Of a DNA stretch of 64,000 bases, positions 26,298 through 34,910 are shown piece after piece. Position numbers and translations under genes: made by a program. The stretch spans positions 62,001 to 126,000 of the forward strand of contig CAYIYH010000001.1 in the NCBI GenBank assembly GCA_964367585.1. Direction: 5' to 3'. The stretch comes from CAYJGJ01 sp964367585 (GTDB taxonomy: Bacteria; Bacillota; Clostridia; Peptostreptococcales; Anaerovoracaceae). Numbering within the stretch: position 1 is the first letter of the stretch; each line of letters opens with the position of its first letter. The notes under the pieces are model-generated. The model did no database searches. It was not told the origin of the DNA and saw nothing but the letters and a program-made list of their open reading frames with translations.

Positions 26298-27182
26298 TTA
26301 TACTTTTTCTTGTATTTTTTTCCCAAGTATTCCGGTTGGCTTTATGAGTAATACGGTGATTAAAACCACGAATACGATTGCATCGGAAAGCTGAGAAGAT
26401 ATATATGCCCGGCCAAATATTTCAATTATACCCAAGAAGAGTCCGCCTATCAATGCTCCGGGAACAGATCCAATGCCTCCAAATACTGCCGCTGTAAATG
26501 CTTTAATCCCAGGCATAGATCCTGTGTAAGGATTAAGTGCCGGGTATGCGGAACAAAGCAACGCGCCGGCAATTGCCGCCAATGCTGCACCTATAGCAAA
26601 TGTGATTGCAATGGTTCTATTCACATTTATTCCCATAAGTTGTGCGGCCGCTTTATCTTCGGAAACTGCAAGCATCGCTTGTCCCTGCTTTGTCTTGTGT
26701 ATAAAGAATGTAAGCAAAGTCATAATAATGATACATGCCAAAATAGTAACTACCGTCTCATATGTTATGATTAGTTGGCCATTTGCTATTTTGATTGGAT
26801 CGGCTTCCACGACAGAAGAAAAAGAAATAGTTGCAGAACCAAAAATAAGCAATGCTATATTCTGAAGAAGATAGCTTACGCCTATCGCTGTAATTAGGAC
26901 GGCCAAGGACGATGAAGCATTTCTAAGTGGTTTGTACGCTATTTTTTCTATGGTTAGTCCCAGTAAAACACATACAATGATAGAGATAAAGACAGCTACA
27001 AATGGAGATAGACCCATACTAGACATTCCTAAAAAAACAACATATGCGCCTACCATGATTATATCACCATGGGCAAAATTCAGCATTCTTGCAATTCCAT
27101 ATACCATAGTATACCCGAGCGCAATTATTGCATATACACTTCCAAGGCTAATACCGGATATGATGTAGGATAAAAAAGTCAT
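26298..27182 (-). CDS. livH: Branched-chain amino acid ABC transporter permease LivH
   Basis: Second permease, 294 residues, eight or so membrane spans. The LivH hallmark is YAIIALGYTMVYGIARMLNFAHGD at residues 17-40; AFTAAVFGGIGSVPGALIGG lies in the cytoplasmic loop that contacts the ATPases. AAAGGAA lies upstream of ATG 27182. It is separated from the binding-protein gene by 195 bp that include an intrinsic terminator. Confidence 0.94.
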   Translation of the reverse strand: MTFLSYIISGISLGSVYAIIALGYTMVYGIARMLNFAHGDIIMVGAYVVFLGMSSMGLSPFVAVFISIIVCVLLGLTIEKIAYKPLRNASSSLAVLITAIGVSYLLQNIALLIFGSATISFSSVVEADPIKIANGQLIITYETVVTILACIIIMTLLTFFIHKTKQGQAMLAVSEDKAAAQLMGINVNRTIAITFAIGAALAAIAGALLCSAYPALNPYTGSMPGIKAFTAAVFGGIGSVPGALIGGLFLGIIEIFGRAYISSQLSDAIVFVVLITVLLIKPTGILGKKIQEKV

Positions 27183-27277
27183 ATAATTTCCTTTTATATT
27201 AGAATAAATAACATATATACAGATAGACTCTGTAGGAACTATTTATTGAAAGTTAGTTCCTCACAAATAAACAAAAA

Positions 27278-27302
27278 TAGGGTGATTGAAACAATCACCC
27301 TA
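27278..27302 (-). terminator. Intra-operon terminator between the Liv binding protein and permeases
   Basis: An 11-bp perfect stem TAGGGTGATTG / CAATCACCCTA with a 3-nt loop. On the minus strand TTTTTGTTT follows immediately. It lies after the binding-protein stop codon and before livH, so partial read-through would give more binding protein than membrane components. Confidence 0.85.
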
Positions 27303-27377
27303 CATTAATACTAATTCATAACATTCATGCCATGCACTGTGTCGGGTCATCGGTTACTTCATTAGTTTATTATATTA

Positions 27378-28547
27378 CTATTGGACCATAAAGTCAACAT
27401 ATATGCCGTCTTTTATAGTCATAGCTTTTGGATCTTTTGACACTTCTCCTGTTTCACTCCATGTCATGCTACCAGTTAGTCCTTCATATGATATTTCTAC
27501 CATTGCACCAATAACCGCTGCACTAATGTCTGCTGGTTCCATATCAGCGGTAGCGCCGGATGCCTCTATCGCCTCTTTGATAATATAAATAGCATCGTAT
27601 GCATCCGCGGCGAATTGGTTAGGAGTCTCTCCATGCAATTCTTCATATTTTGATACGAAAGACACTGTAGCGTCATCATCAGATGTAGCTACAAATGGAG
27701 TCAAGAGAGATAGTCCCTCTGCCAAATCAGTATTAAAGTTTTCTACTGATAATATTCCATCCATTCCATCACATCCGAAGAAAATAGGTGAAAAATCCAT
27801 TGAATCCGCTTGTGTGAGAACTAAAGATGCTTCATTTGCATAAAATGGCAAGAACATTAGCTCCGCACCAGCCGATTTTGCTTTTTGCAATTGGACTGTG
27901 AAATCTGTCTTAGTGTCAGCAGTGAATGCTTCTGTAGAAACAATTTCAAATCCATGATTGGTTGCTTCCGCAACGAATTCTTCATAAATACCTGTAGAAT
28001 AAACATCTGAACTATCATATAATATTCCAATCTTAGTTGCTATATTGTTATCGCCTATATACTGTGCCGATGCCATACCTTGATTTGGGTCAGTAAAACA
28101 AACCTGGAATACGTTTGTTTTACCATCTATAATGTCAGGAGAAGAACCTGATGGAGTAAGCATATACATTCCATCGTTAGCTGCTTCTGATGAAACAGCA
28201 ATAGAAGGACCGCTTGTTACTGTTCCCATCAAAAGATCCATTCCCCAATCCATGAGCGTATTGTATGCATTTACTGCATTTACAGGATCATGTTCGTCGT
28301 CTTGGAAACTGAACTCAATAGGAGTTCCATTGATACCACCTGCTTCATTGATTTCTTCTACTGCGATTTCAGCACCATTCATAACGGCAACTCCATAAAC
28401 AGATGCTGCCCCTGTAGTAGGTCCGATACCGCCTATTTTAAACACGGCTTCTCCACCGTCCGAAGTGTCTCCATCCCCACAAGCAACAAGTGTAAATGCC
28501 ATAATTGCAACAAGTACCATTGCTATAATCTTCTTTGTTTGTTTCAT
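27378..28547 (-). CDS. ABC transporter substrate-binding lipoprotein (Liv/peripla_BP_6 type)
   Basis: Extracytoplasmic receptor for the Liv importer, anchored by lipid. The signal peptide has KK, a hydrophobic core and the lipobox LVAC at residues 20-23; the mature protein starts with an acidic Gly-rich linker. The Leu/Ile/Val receptor family shows in KIGGIGPTTGAASVYG, GAEIAVEEINEAGGING and the LTPSGSSP segment. The ligand is most likely a branched-chain or other hydrophobic amino acid, but it could be an amide or peptide; sequence alone cannot decide. GGAGGT precedes ATG 28547. Confidence 0.92.
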   Translation of the reverse strand: MKQTKKIIAMVLVAIMAFTLVACGDGDTSDGGEAVFKIGGIGPTTGAASVYGVAVMNGAEIAVEEINEAGGINGTPIEFSFQDDEHDPVNAVNAYNTLMDWGMDLLMGTVTSGPSIAVSSEAANDGMYMLTPSGSSPDIIDGKTNVFQVCFTDPNQGMASAQYIGDNNIATKIGILYDSSDVYSTGIYEEFVAEATNHGFEIVSTEAFTADTKTDFTVQLQKAKSAGAELMFLPFYANEASLVLTQADSMDFSPIFFGCDGMDGILSVENFNTDLAEGLSLLTPFVATSDDDATVSFVSKYEELHGETPNQFAADAYDAIYIIKEAIEASGATADMEPADISAAVIGAMVEISYEGLTGSMTWSETGEVSKDPKAMTIKDGIYVDFMVQ

Positions 28548-28589
28548 ATACCTATACCTCCATTAAAATAATATTAAATCAACTTTTTG

Positions 28590-28619
28590 ATAATATCACA
28601 AAAATCAATTAATTGTCAA
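28590..28619 (-). promoter_or_regulatory. Promoter of the liv operon
   Basis: Minus-strand TTGACA (28619-28614), an 18-bp spacer and TATTAT (28595-28590), about 42 bp upstream of the binding-protein ATG. The divergent rqcH gene shares this intergenic region. Confidence 0.7.
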
Positions 28620-28709
28620 GTCAAAAAGCACGCATTGTTTATGCATATTTTTATTTACATATGCGTATTATTATTGTAAAATTCATAATAGTTAAAAGGA
28701 GTACTAACT

Positions 28710-30371
28710 ATGGCTTATGATGGAATTACCACACTTGCTATTGCAAGAGAATTGAACGAGAAAATTTGCTTAGGCAAGATCGAAAAAGTATACCAACCAG
28801 AAAATAATGAATTACTGTTTATAATACATACAAAACAAGGTAAATTTAAGGTATTTGCAACTGTAAACAACCCCGCACCTAGGGTACATCTCACTAATCT
28901 ATCTTATCAAAATCCGAGTGAGCCTTCCTCATTATGTATGCTTTTTCGCAAGCAACTACAAAATGGACGAATACAAAGAATAGAACAAAAAGACTCCGAA
29001 CGTATTATTGAAATGTACATAGAAACATTTAATGAACTCGGCTTCGGAGTATCCAAAAAGCTGATATTCGAAATAATGGGTAAACATAGCAATATAATAT
29101 TAGTAGACACAAGCACCGGAAAAATAATCGATGCCGTAAAGAGAATTTCTTTTTCTGAAAGCAGAATCCGCCAAGTATTTCCGGGTAAAATATACGAATA
29201 CCCTCCTTTACAAGACAAAGTAGGATTCAAAGAAATAGATCGGGAAAGCATTTCCATGCTACTCGACTCAAATTCTATTGCAGGAATTTCAAAAAACATA
29301 TCGAAATATCTGTCTGTTTCAAATGATCCATATAAATATTTAACTTTCATGGTTGATGTAGCAAATTCGGGTAAAGGAAGCTCTACTATATATTATGATG
29401 AGGATAATAATCCTATAGATTTTTTCGTTACTCCGATCGATCGTTTCTTCGAGAATTCTACCGGGGCATCTTTTGACTCAATTTCAGAATGTCTTGAAGT
29501 TTTTTACGAATCGAAAGCCCTTGCAAACAGATCATCACAAAAAAAGAGCTCGTTGCTAAAATTAACGAATAACATATTAAACAAATTGGAACTAAAAAAA
29601 TCAAAACTCAATGATGATATCCTTAAAGCTGAAGATTCCTCCCACTTACAATTGTACGGTGAGTTGTTGACCGCAAATTTACATAATTTTAAAGAAAAAG
29701 CCAGTCAAGTCGAATTAGTAAATTACTATAACGGTGAAACACTCACAATTCCGCTTAATGCACGTCTATCTCCGACACAAAATGCCCAAAAATATTTCAA
29801 AGAACTTTCAAAATCAAAACGTGCATTGATCGAAAAAGAAATTCAAATCGAGGAGGTAAATAGGGAGATTGAATACATAAAATCTGTCATCGTTACCGCC
29901 GAATTTGCAAATACTCCGAAAGAAATCGATGACATAAAAAATGAACTGGTCGAAGAAAGATTCATAAAAAAGTCTAGTGAAACAGGCAAGGGTAAAAAGA
30001 AAAAAGACGATTATTCTCTGCGAATTCTTAAGACATCAAATGGGATGAGGGTTATCGTAGGAAAAAATAATAAGGAAAATGATCACATCACATTTAAGGT
30101 AGCAAAAGATAGCGACTACTGGTTTCATACCAAAGACATACCAGGATCACACGTAATACTACTTACCGATAATAAAGCTCCAAGCGACGAAGATATCATT
30201 CAAACTGCTCAGATTGCAGCATATTACAGCAAAGGTCAGTCTTCTGACAATGTGCCAGTAGACTATGTGCAAGTTAGGCATGTAAAAAAACCAAGTGGTG
30301 CAAAGCCAGGAATGGTAATATTCAAAAATAATAAAACCATTTTTGTATCTCCTAGGTTAGAAACTAATTAA
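28710..30371 (+). CDS. rqcH: Rqc2/RqcH homologue (NFACT family)
   Basis: A ribosome quality-control factor that binds obstructed 50S subunits and directs alanine tailing of nascent chains; older annotations call it fibronectin-binding protein (FbpA). Domains: NFACT-N (MAYDGITTLAIARELN; LCMLFRKQLQNGRI), helix-hairpin-helix and coiled coils around residues 270-410 with a Lys-rich insertion near 430, and NFACT-R (HITFKVAKDSDYWFHTKDIPGSHVIL near 465-490). At 553 residues it is full length. AAGGAG precedes ATG 28710. Its last 8 bases overlap the 3' end of the convergent relQ gene. Confidence 0.94.
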   Translation: MAYDGITTLAIARELNEKICLGKIEKVYQPENNELLFIIHTKQGKFKVFATVNNPAPRVHLTNLSYQNPSEPSSLCMLFRKQLQNGRIQRIEQKDSERIIEMYIETFNELGFGVSKKLIFEIMGKHSNIILVDTSTGKIIDAVKRISFSESRIRQVFPGKIYEYPPLQDKVGFKEIDRESISMLLDSNSIAGISKNISKYLSVSNDPYKYLTFMVDVANSGKGSSTIYYDEDNNPIDFFVTPIDRFFENSTGASFDSISECLEVFYESKALANRSSQKKSSLLKLTNNILNKLELKKSKLNDDILKAEDSSHLQLYGELLTANLHNFKEKASQVELVNYYNGETLTIPLNARLSPTQNAQKYFKELSKSKRALIEKEIQIEEVNREIEYIKSVIVTAEFANTPKEIDDIKNELVEERFIKKSSETGKGKKKKDDYSLRILKTSNGMRVIVGKNNKENDHITFKVAKDSDYWFHTKDIPGSHVILLTDNKAPSDEDIIQTAQIAAYYSKGQSSDNVPVDYVQVRHVKKPSGAKPGMVIFKNNKTIFVSPRLETN

Positions 30372-31059
30372 ATGAAGACTCGAGTTCTAGTATTTTATTT
30401 CTTATTTCTAGCATTTTTTTGTCGGTACTAGCTATAGTTTCTGCACACTCTTTAAGTTCATGGCGTATAACCTCGGCATTACTTATCTCTTGCTTATACT
30501 TCATTTGATGCTCCAGGCTGGCCCAAAAATCCATGGCAACGGTTCTTATTTGGATTTCTACTCGCATCATTTGCTTTACTTTTGAAAAAAAGACTGGAAT
30601 CTCAACAATCATGTGTAGACTTCTGTAACCATTTGGTTTAGGATTTTTTATATAATCTTTTATCTCAATTACTTTGATGTCGTCTTGATGAGATATCATT
30701 TTTACGACTTTATAAATATCGTCGATAAAAGAACAAATTACCCTTACACCTGCGACGTCATTCAAGTTATCTATAATGTGTTTCAACGTAACGGCCTTAT
30801 TCAATTTCGTTAGCTTATCTATTATACTACTAGTATTTTTTCTTCTCGAGTGTATTGAAAGAATAGGATTTTGATTAGCCGTGATCAACAGCTCATCATT
30901 AAGAATCTCTAACTTAGTACGGATTTCCCTTATAGCCGAATCGTATCTCATCATTAAAATATCATATTTTTGTAAAAAAATAGAAAGCTCCTCCGGATCC
31001 CCTTTATATTCGATCTGTAAACGTTCAATATTTTTCTCTTTCACTATTATACCCTTCAT
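30364..31059 (-). CDS. relQ: Small alarmone synthetase, RelQ/YjbM family
   Basis: Makes (p)ppGpp from GTP/GDP and ATP; it has the synthetase domain only. Evidence: RYDSAIREIRTKLEILNDE, the pattern NPILSIHSRRKNTSSIIDKL, DVAGVRVICSFIDDIYKV, DYIKNPKPNGYRSLHM and EIQIRTVAMDFWASLEHQMKYK. Residue 231 ends the chain without the HD hydrolase, TGS or ACT domains of full-length Rel. The ATG at 31059 has no clear ribosome site; an in-frame GTG at 31044 sits 7 nt after AAGGG and may be the true start. Pairing with rqcH puts two translation-stress genes tail to tail. Confidence 0.92.
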   Translation of the reverse strand: MKGIIVKEKNIERLQIEYKGDPEELSIFLQKYDILMMRYDSAIREIRTKLEILNDELLITANQNPILSIHSRRKNTSSIIDKLTKLNKAVTLKHIIDNLNDVAGVRVICSFIDDIYKVVKMISHQDDIKVIEIKDYIKNPKPNGYRSLHMIVEIPVFFSKVKQMMRVEIQIRTVAMDFWASLEHQMKYKQEISNAEVIRHELKECAETIASTDKKMLEIRNKILELESSFN

Positions 31060-31197
31060 TATTAAATATTACTTTTACTTTAACAATCCATTTCTTATTA
31101 TTTATAAATTGGCGCATTATTAAACATTAAATATATAAAATTCACATGTTTTCAAACTGAACTGTTGTGTGGAAGCACTCGCTTTTATATAATTTAT

Positions 31198-31219
31198 CTA
31201 GTATTTATACAAATACTAG
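31198..31219. repeat. Inverted repeat downstream of rluD
   Basis: CTAGTATTT / AAATACTAG, 9 bp with a 4-nt loop, 60-80 bp after the rluD stop codon. It is followed on the minus strand by an A/T-rich but not U-only stretch, so it is at best a weak terminator of the 31-39 kb gene series. Confidence 0.4.
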
Positions 31220-31277
31220 ATAGTAGCGTAATTTTTATAGTTTATAGTATTCCCTTACACATTAATACAAAATGATC

Positions 31278-32204
31278 TTAATGCGCTACTTTTTCTATTA
31301 CTTTCGAAAAGTCATCAGGAACTTCCGAGTTAAACTCGATATATTTATGTGTCGTAGGGTGAATGAAACCCAACGTTTTTGCGTGAAGCATTTGTCCCTC
31401 TACTTTTGGGATTTGCTTTGCTGGGCCGTAGACAGTGTCCCCGAGCAATGGGTGTTTTATGTATGCCATATGAACTCTTATTTGGTGTGTCCTACCTGTT
31501 TCCAAAGTAACTTCTATCAGAGTTTTTTTTCCGAATCTTTTCAATACCCTGAAATGAGTTACTGCCTTTTTAGGGTTTATACCATTTACACTTTGACGCA
31601 ATCGGTTTTTGGGATCTCTTCCTATAGGAATATCTATGATTCCTTCTTCTTTTTTTATATTATCACGTGCAATAGCAATATATTTTCGAGTCATTGTGTG
31701 TTCCGCCAGCTGTTTTGCTAAGAATTCATGAGATTTATCGTTTTTTGCGACAACAAGCAACCCACTCGTATCTTTGTCTATTCTATGGACAATGCCGGGA
31801 CGAATCACCCCATTAATTGAAGATAGCCGTCCTTTGCAGTGAAACATTATTGCATTTACTAATGTTCCCGAGTAGTTGCCCACCGCCGGATGAACAACCA
31901 TCCCTTTGGCTTTGTTTACTACTAATAACTCGTCATCTTCATAAACTATATCTATTGCAATATCCTCAGGTTCAACATTCAAAAGCTCTGGCTCTGGCAT
32001 TGTAACAATGATCTTATCGCTTGACTCTACTCTATATTTTTTTGAAGTTTGAATGGTTCCATTTACTATTACATTACTGCCCAAAATAATCTTTTGCAAA
32101 AAACTGCGAGATACTTCGGATAAAAATAAAGCCAAGTATGCGTCAATACGCATTCCTTGGTTCTCTTCATTTACAATTATTTCGTATGTACTATTTTCCT
32201 GCAT
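31278..32204 (-). CDS. rluD: RluA/RluD family pseudouridine synthase
   Basis: Isomerises uridines in 23S rRNA. An N-terminal S4 RNA-binding domain (RIDAYLALFLSEVSRSFLQKII ) is followed by the catalytic domain with GIVHRIDKDTSGLLVVAKN, where the aspartate after HRI is the catalytic residue, and the C-terminal GRTHQIRVHMAYIKHPLLGD. The frame runs well into lspA upstream; the mature-looking N-terminus begins near ATG 32204, overlapping lspA by 14 nt. ATG 32219 is an alternative; neither has a strong ribosome site, suggesting coupling to lspA. Specific target positions are not predictable. Confidence 0.93.
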   Translation of the reverse strand: MQENSTYEIIVNEENQGMRIDAYLALFLSEVSRSFLQKIILGSNVIVNGTIQTSKKYRVESSDKIIVTMPEPELLNVEPEDIAIDIVYEDDELLVVNKAKGMVVHPAVGNYSGTLVNAIMFHCKGRLSSINGVIRPGIVHRIDKDTSGLLVVAKNDKSHEFLAKQLAEHTMTRKYIAIARDNIKKEEGIIDIPIGRDPKNRLRQSVNGINPKKAVTHFRVLKRFGKKTLIEVTLETGRTHQIRVHMAYIKHPLLGDTVYGPAKQIPKVEGQMLHAKTLGFIHPTTHKYIEFNSEVPDDFSKVIEKVAH

Positions 32205-32649
32205 CGCGCTTACCATCATAAACCATAATGTACAAAACCGTAAATCCACAGCCCACACAAACCGATATATCCGCAAAATTAAAGATCGGTGGGAAAATAC
32301 TGAAACTAAGCATGTCGGTTACACTTGAAAAAATCACCCTGTCTATTAAGTTCCCTATCCCTCCCGCTATAATAAGGGAAAGTGATAATAATAGTGTAAA
32401 ATGCTCTTTTTTGCGGTATTTTTCTAACATAAGAAATGAAATTACTACTACTATACTCGGAAAAACAATCAAAAAAATAGTCATATCTTGGAATAGACTA
32501 AAAGCTGCCCCTGTGTTTTCTATATAATGTATTTTGAAAAATTCTCCAATAATCGGAATAGATTCACCTTCATCCATGTTATTTCTTACAAGAAATTTAG
32601 TAATTTGGTCAACGGCTACCGTAATTAACATAAAAAAATAATACTTCAT
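32191..32649 (-). CDS. lspA: Lipoprotein signal peptidase (signal peptidase II)
   Basis: Membrane aspartyl protease that removes signal peptides from prolipoproteins such as the two binding proteins in this window. Four membrane spans in 152 residues. Conserved boxes: DQITKFLV, NTGAAFSLF, GNLIDRV (first catalytic Asp) and FNFADIS (second catalytic Asp). lspA-rluD order is standard in Firmicutes. Confidence 0.96.
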   Translation of the reverse strand: MKYYFFMLITVAVDQITKFLVRNNMDEGESIPIIGEFFKIHYIENTGAAFSLFQDMTIFLIVFPSIVVVISFLMLEKYRKKEHFTLLLSLSLIIAGGIGNLIDRVIFSSVTDMLSFSIFPPIFNFADISVCVGCGFTVLYIMVYDGKRDAGK

Positions 32650-32667
32650 TACATGGGGTTCTCTTTC

Positions 32668-33240
32668 TTACTTGTGTCTAGTATTGACTAGGTTATCTTG
32701 TGCTACTTGAATCTTTTCAGATGTTTGCTTTGATATTTCTCCTTTGAATGTTTCATCATTGGTATTCACGAAATATTTATCAATTTCATTAATAAAATCT
32801 TCTTGGTCAAGATCCATTCTGTTAATCTCTCTCACAAGATACTGCTTATATTCTTTTTTTAGTTTTTCTAATCTGTTACGCAATGTTTCTGCTTCATCTA
32901 TATATCTTTGAGATTCTTGAATTGCACGTTTTTTTGTAAGATCCGCCTCAACTATTGCACTTTGAATTATTGAATCTGCTCTTTTTTCTGCACCTGAAGC
33001 GATATCCGCTACTAAATTTTTTGCGGAATTTAATATTTCATTTGTACTATGATCGATACTTTTTGTATTCGTTATCTCTTCTTCCAATTGTGCAATTTTT
33101 AACTGGTATACCGTATTAGATTTTTGCAAATTTTCTATAGTAGCGATTATCTCATCTAAAAACTCATCTACTTCTTCTACGTTATATCCCCTTACGCCTT
33201 TTGAAAATTCTTTATTCTCTATTTCGTATGGTGTTATCAT
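32668..33240 (-). CDS. divIVA: DivIVA-domain protein
   Basis: A cell-pole/septum scaffold that binds curved membrane. The N-terminal DivIVA motif is clear (TPYEIENKEFSKGVRGYNVEEVDEFLDEI would be the first ~30 residues, with the membrane-binding FxxxxxGY pattern). Coiled coil follows, including a heptad-rich region with many Glu/Lys up to residue 160. 190 residues. AAGGTG precedes ATG 33240. Its place after sepF-yggT is the conserved Firmicute division cluster. Confidence 0.93.
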   Translation of the reverse strand: MITPYEIENKEFSKGVRGYNVEEVDEFLDEIIATIENLQKSNTVYQLKIAQLEEEITNTKSIDHSTNEILNSAKNLVADIASGAEKRADSIIQSAIVEADLTKKRAIQESQRYIDEAETLRNRLEKLKKEYKQYLVREINRMDLDQEDFINEIDKYFVNTNDETFKGEISKQTSEKIQVAQDNLVNTRHK

Positions 33241-33275
33241 ATTTTCACCTTATTATCGTCCCTAAAATATATTAA

Positions 33276-33566
33276 TCAGAAATACAATGAATATGTTAGA
33301 ACTCTAATTATGAGCGTACTAACTACTTGGATAATTAACATTGCTAACATTACAGAAAAGTCAATTCCACCCGTATTGAATCGACTAAGCAACTTTCTAC
33401 ATGGTTTTACAATGGGTTCTGTTATCCTAGCGACAACCATATAATACTTATACTGCTGTGAGTATGGATTTTGGGAAAACCAACTAAGTATAGCCCTTGC
33501 GCACAATAACAGTGTTGCTGCATTAGCAATAAATATTATAATATCGCTTATTAATAAACCTATCAA
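33276..33566 (-). CDS. YggT family membrane protein
   Basis: A 96-residue protein with two membrane spans (residues 5-25 and 65-90) joined by a polar loop holding RAILSWFSQNPYSQ and TEPIVKPCRKLL, the family's conserved core. Its function is poorly known; in Gram-positive bacteria it is usually next to sepF and divIVA, suggesting a role at the division membrane. The start is TTG with AGGAGT 7 nt upstream. Confidence 0.9.
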   Translation of the reverse strand: MIGLLISDIIIFIANAATLLLCARAILSWFSQNPYSQQYKYYMVVARITEPIVKPCRKLLSRFNTGGIDFSVMLAMLIIQVVSTLIIRVLTYSLYF

Positions 33567-33581
33567 TTATCACTCCTTTTT

Positions 33582-34055
33582 CTATCGCATAAATAAGAAT
33601 GGATCTTCTGCTCCATCGGCAGGGGATGAAATTCTAACACTCTTAGGTGCAAATATTATTATAGTGTTAGAAACTATTTTAGTTTCACCATCTAATGCAG
33701 ATATTGCTCCATTCAAATAGTCAACTATTCTTCGCGAAATTTGACTTTCAACCTTTTCTAAATTTATGATGATTGGCTCTTTTCTTCTCAAGTTAACAAT
33801 ATATTCTTCACAATCTTCTACCGACATAGGGTATTTAATTACTATGTTTAGTTCTCTCGTTCCATATGTATATCCGCTCTTAAATTTATCTTTGGGTTCT
33901 GTAGTGGTAGCAAATGTTTTATCTTCTGTAAATACTTTACTTCTTTCACTTTCTATCTTCTTTTTTTCTTGTTCTATCTCATTTGTGTCGAAGTCATCTT
34001 CTGCGTAATCATCATTTTCGTCATCAAGCCCCAAAAACTTTTTAAAAATCCCCAT
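33582..34055 (-). CDS. sepF: Cell division protein SepF
   Basis: Anchors FtsZ filaments to the membrane. The short N-terminal amphipathic helix (MGIFKKFLGL) is followed by an acidic/charged linker (residues 12-70) and the compact SepF domain, with EDCEEYIVNLRRKEPIIINLE and RIVDYLNGAISAL, and ending FIFAPKSVRI-like. 157 residues, AAGGAG upstream. Confidence 0.94.
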   Translation of the reverse strand: MGIFKKFLGLDDENDDYAEDDFDTNEIEQEKKKIESERSKVFTEDKTFATTTEPKDKFKSGYTYGTRELNIVIKYPMSVEDCEEYIVNLRRKEPIIINLEKVESQISRRIVDYLNGAISALDGETKIVSNTIIIFAPKSVRISSPADGAEDPFLFMR

Positions 34056-34182
34056 GTTCTTTCTCCTTTTTTAATTAAACGATTTGACGCAACTTAATAA
34101 ATATATCACAGAAAATGCTGTTTCTTCCCACAACTATATTTCCATGACTTTATTTCTGCTCCCACCATGAGAGCATACTATG

Positions 34183-34869
34183 TTACATATAATATCTGTT
34201 TCCAAAAATTGCTGTCCCAACCCTAACAAGATTAGAGCCTTCTTCGATAGCTACTTCGTAGTCATTAGTCATACCCATAGATAGATATTCTATATCCAAG
34301 TTGCTGTGTTCGATACTTTTACATTCGTCATATAGTTTTCGAACATCAACAAAAACTTGGCGAACTTCCTCTGGATTTTCTTCAAAAGGAGCCATGCACA
34401 TGAATCCTCGAATTCTAATATTTTCACACTCTTTTAAAATATCGTTTAGCAATTCTTTTGACTCATCTACAGTATTTCCGAACTTAGATTCCTCCATAGC
34501 AGAATTTACTTGTATCAAAATATCCATCGTTTTATCAATTTTTTGTGCTCTCTTATTTATTTCTTGAGCCAGACGGATCGAATCGACAGAATGGATTAAA
34601 TCTACCTTATCTATTATATACTTTACTTTGTTCGTTTGCAAGTGTCCTATCAAATGCCACTTCACAGGCAAAATCTTGTCATACTTGTCGATTATTTCTT
34701 GCACTTTATTTTCACCGATGTCTGTAATTCCGCTTCTGATTGCCTCGTTTATTTCCTCGGCGCTTCTAGTCTTAGTGACGGCGACGAGTAAAACCTCTTC
34801 ACTATACGACGATATATTTGAGGCTTTTTCTATTTTTTGCAATATATCTTTTATATTATTTAATATCAT
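34183..34869 (-). CDS. yggS: YggS family pyridoxal-phosphate homeostasis protein
   Basis: A monomeric alanine-racemase-fold protein that binds PLP and balances vitamin B6 and amino/keto acid pools. Motifs: LVAVTKTRSAEEI (PLP lysine), DIGENKVQE, WHLIGHLQTNKVKYI, and LSMGMTNDYEVAIEEGSNLVRVGTAIFG. 228 residues; the ribosome site of ATG 34869 is weak. It is located upstream of sepF as in many Firmicutes. Confidence 0.94.
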   Translation of the reverse strand: MILNNIKDILQKIEKASNISSYSEEVLLVAVTKTRSAEEINEAIRSGITDIGENKVQEIIDKYDKILPVKWHLIGHLQTNKVKYIIDKVDLIHSVDSIRLAQEINKRAQKIDKTMDILIQVNSAMEESKFGNTVDESKELLNDILKECENIRIRGFMCMAPFEENPEEVRQVFVDVRKLYDECKSIEHSNLDIEYLSMGMTNDYEVAIEEGSNLVRVGTAIFGNRYYM

Positions 34870-34910
34870 TTTCTTTTTTTTGAATGTTTACAGAATATAT
34901 TCAAGAAATA

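Noticed and set aside
32205..32276. N-terminal extension of rluD over the end of lspA
   Set aside because: The extra residues lie within lspA sequence and match no part of the S4/pseudouridine synthase fold; no ribosome site.
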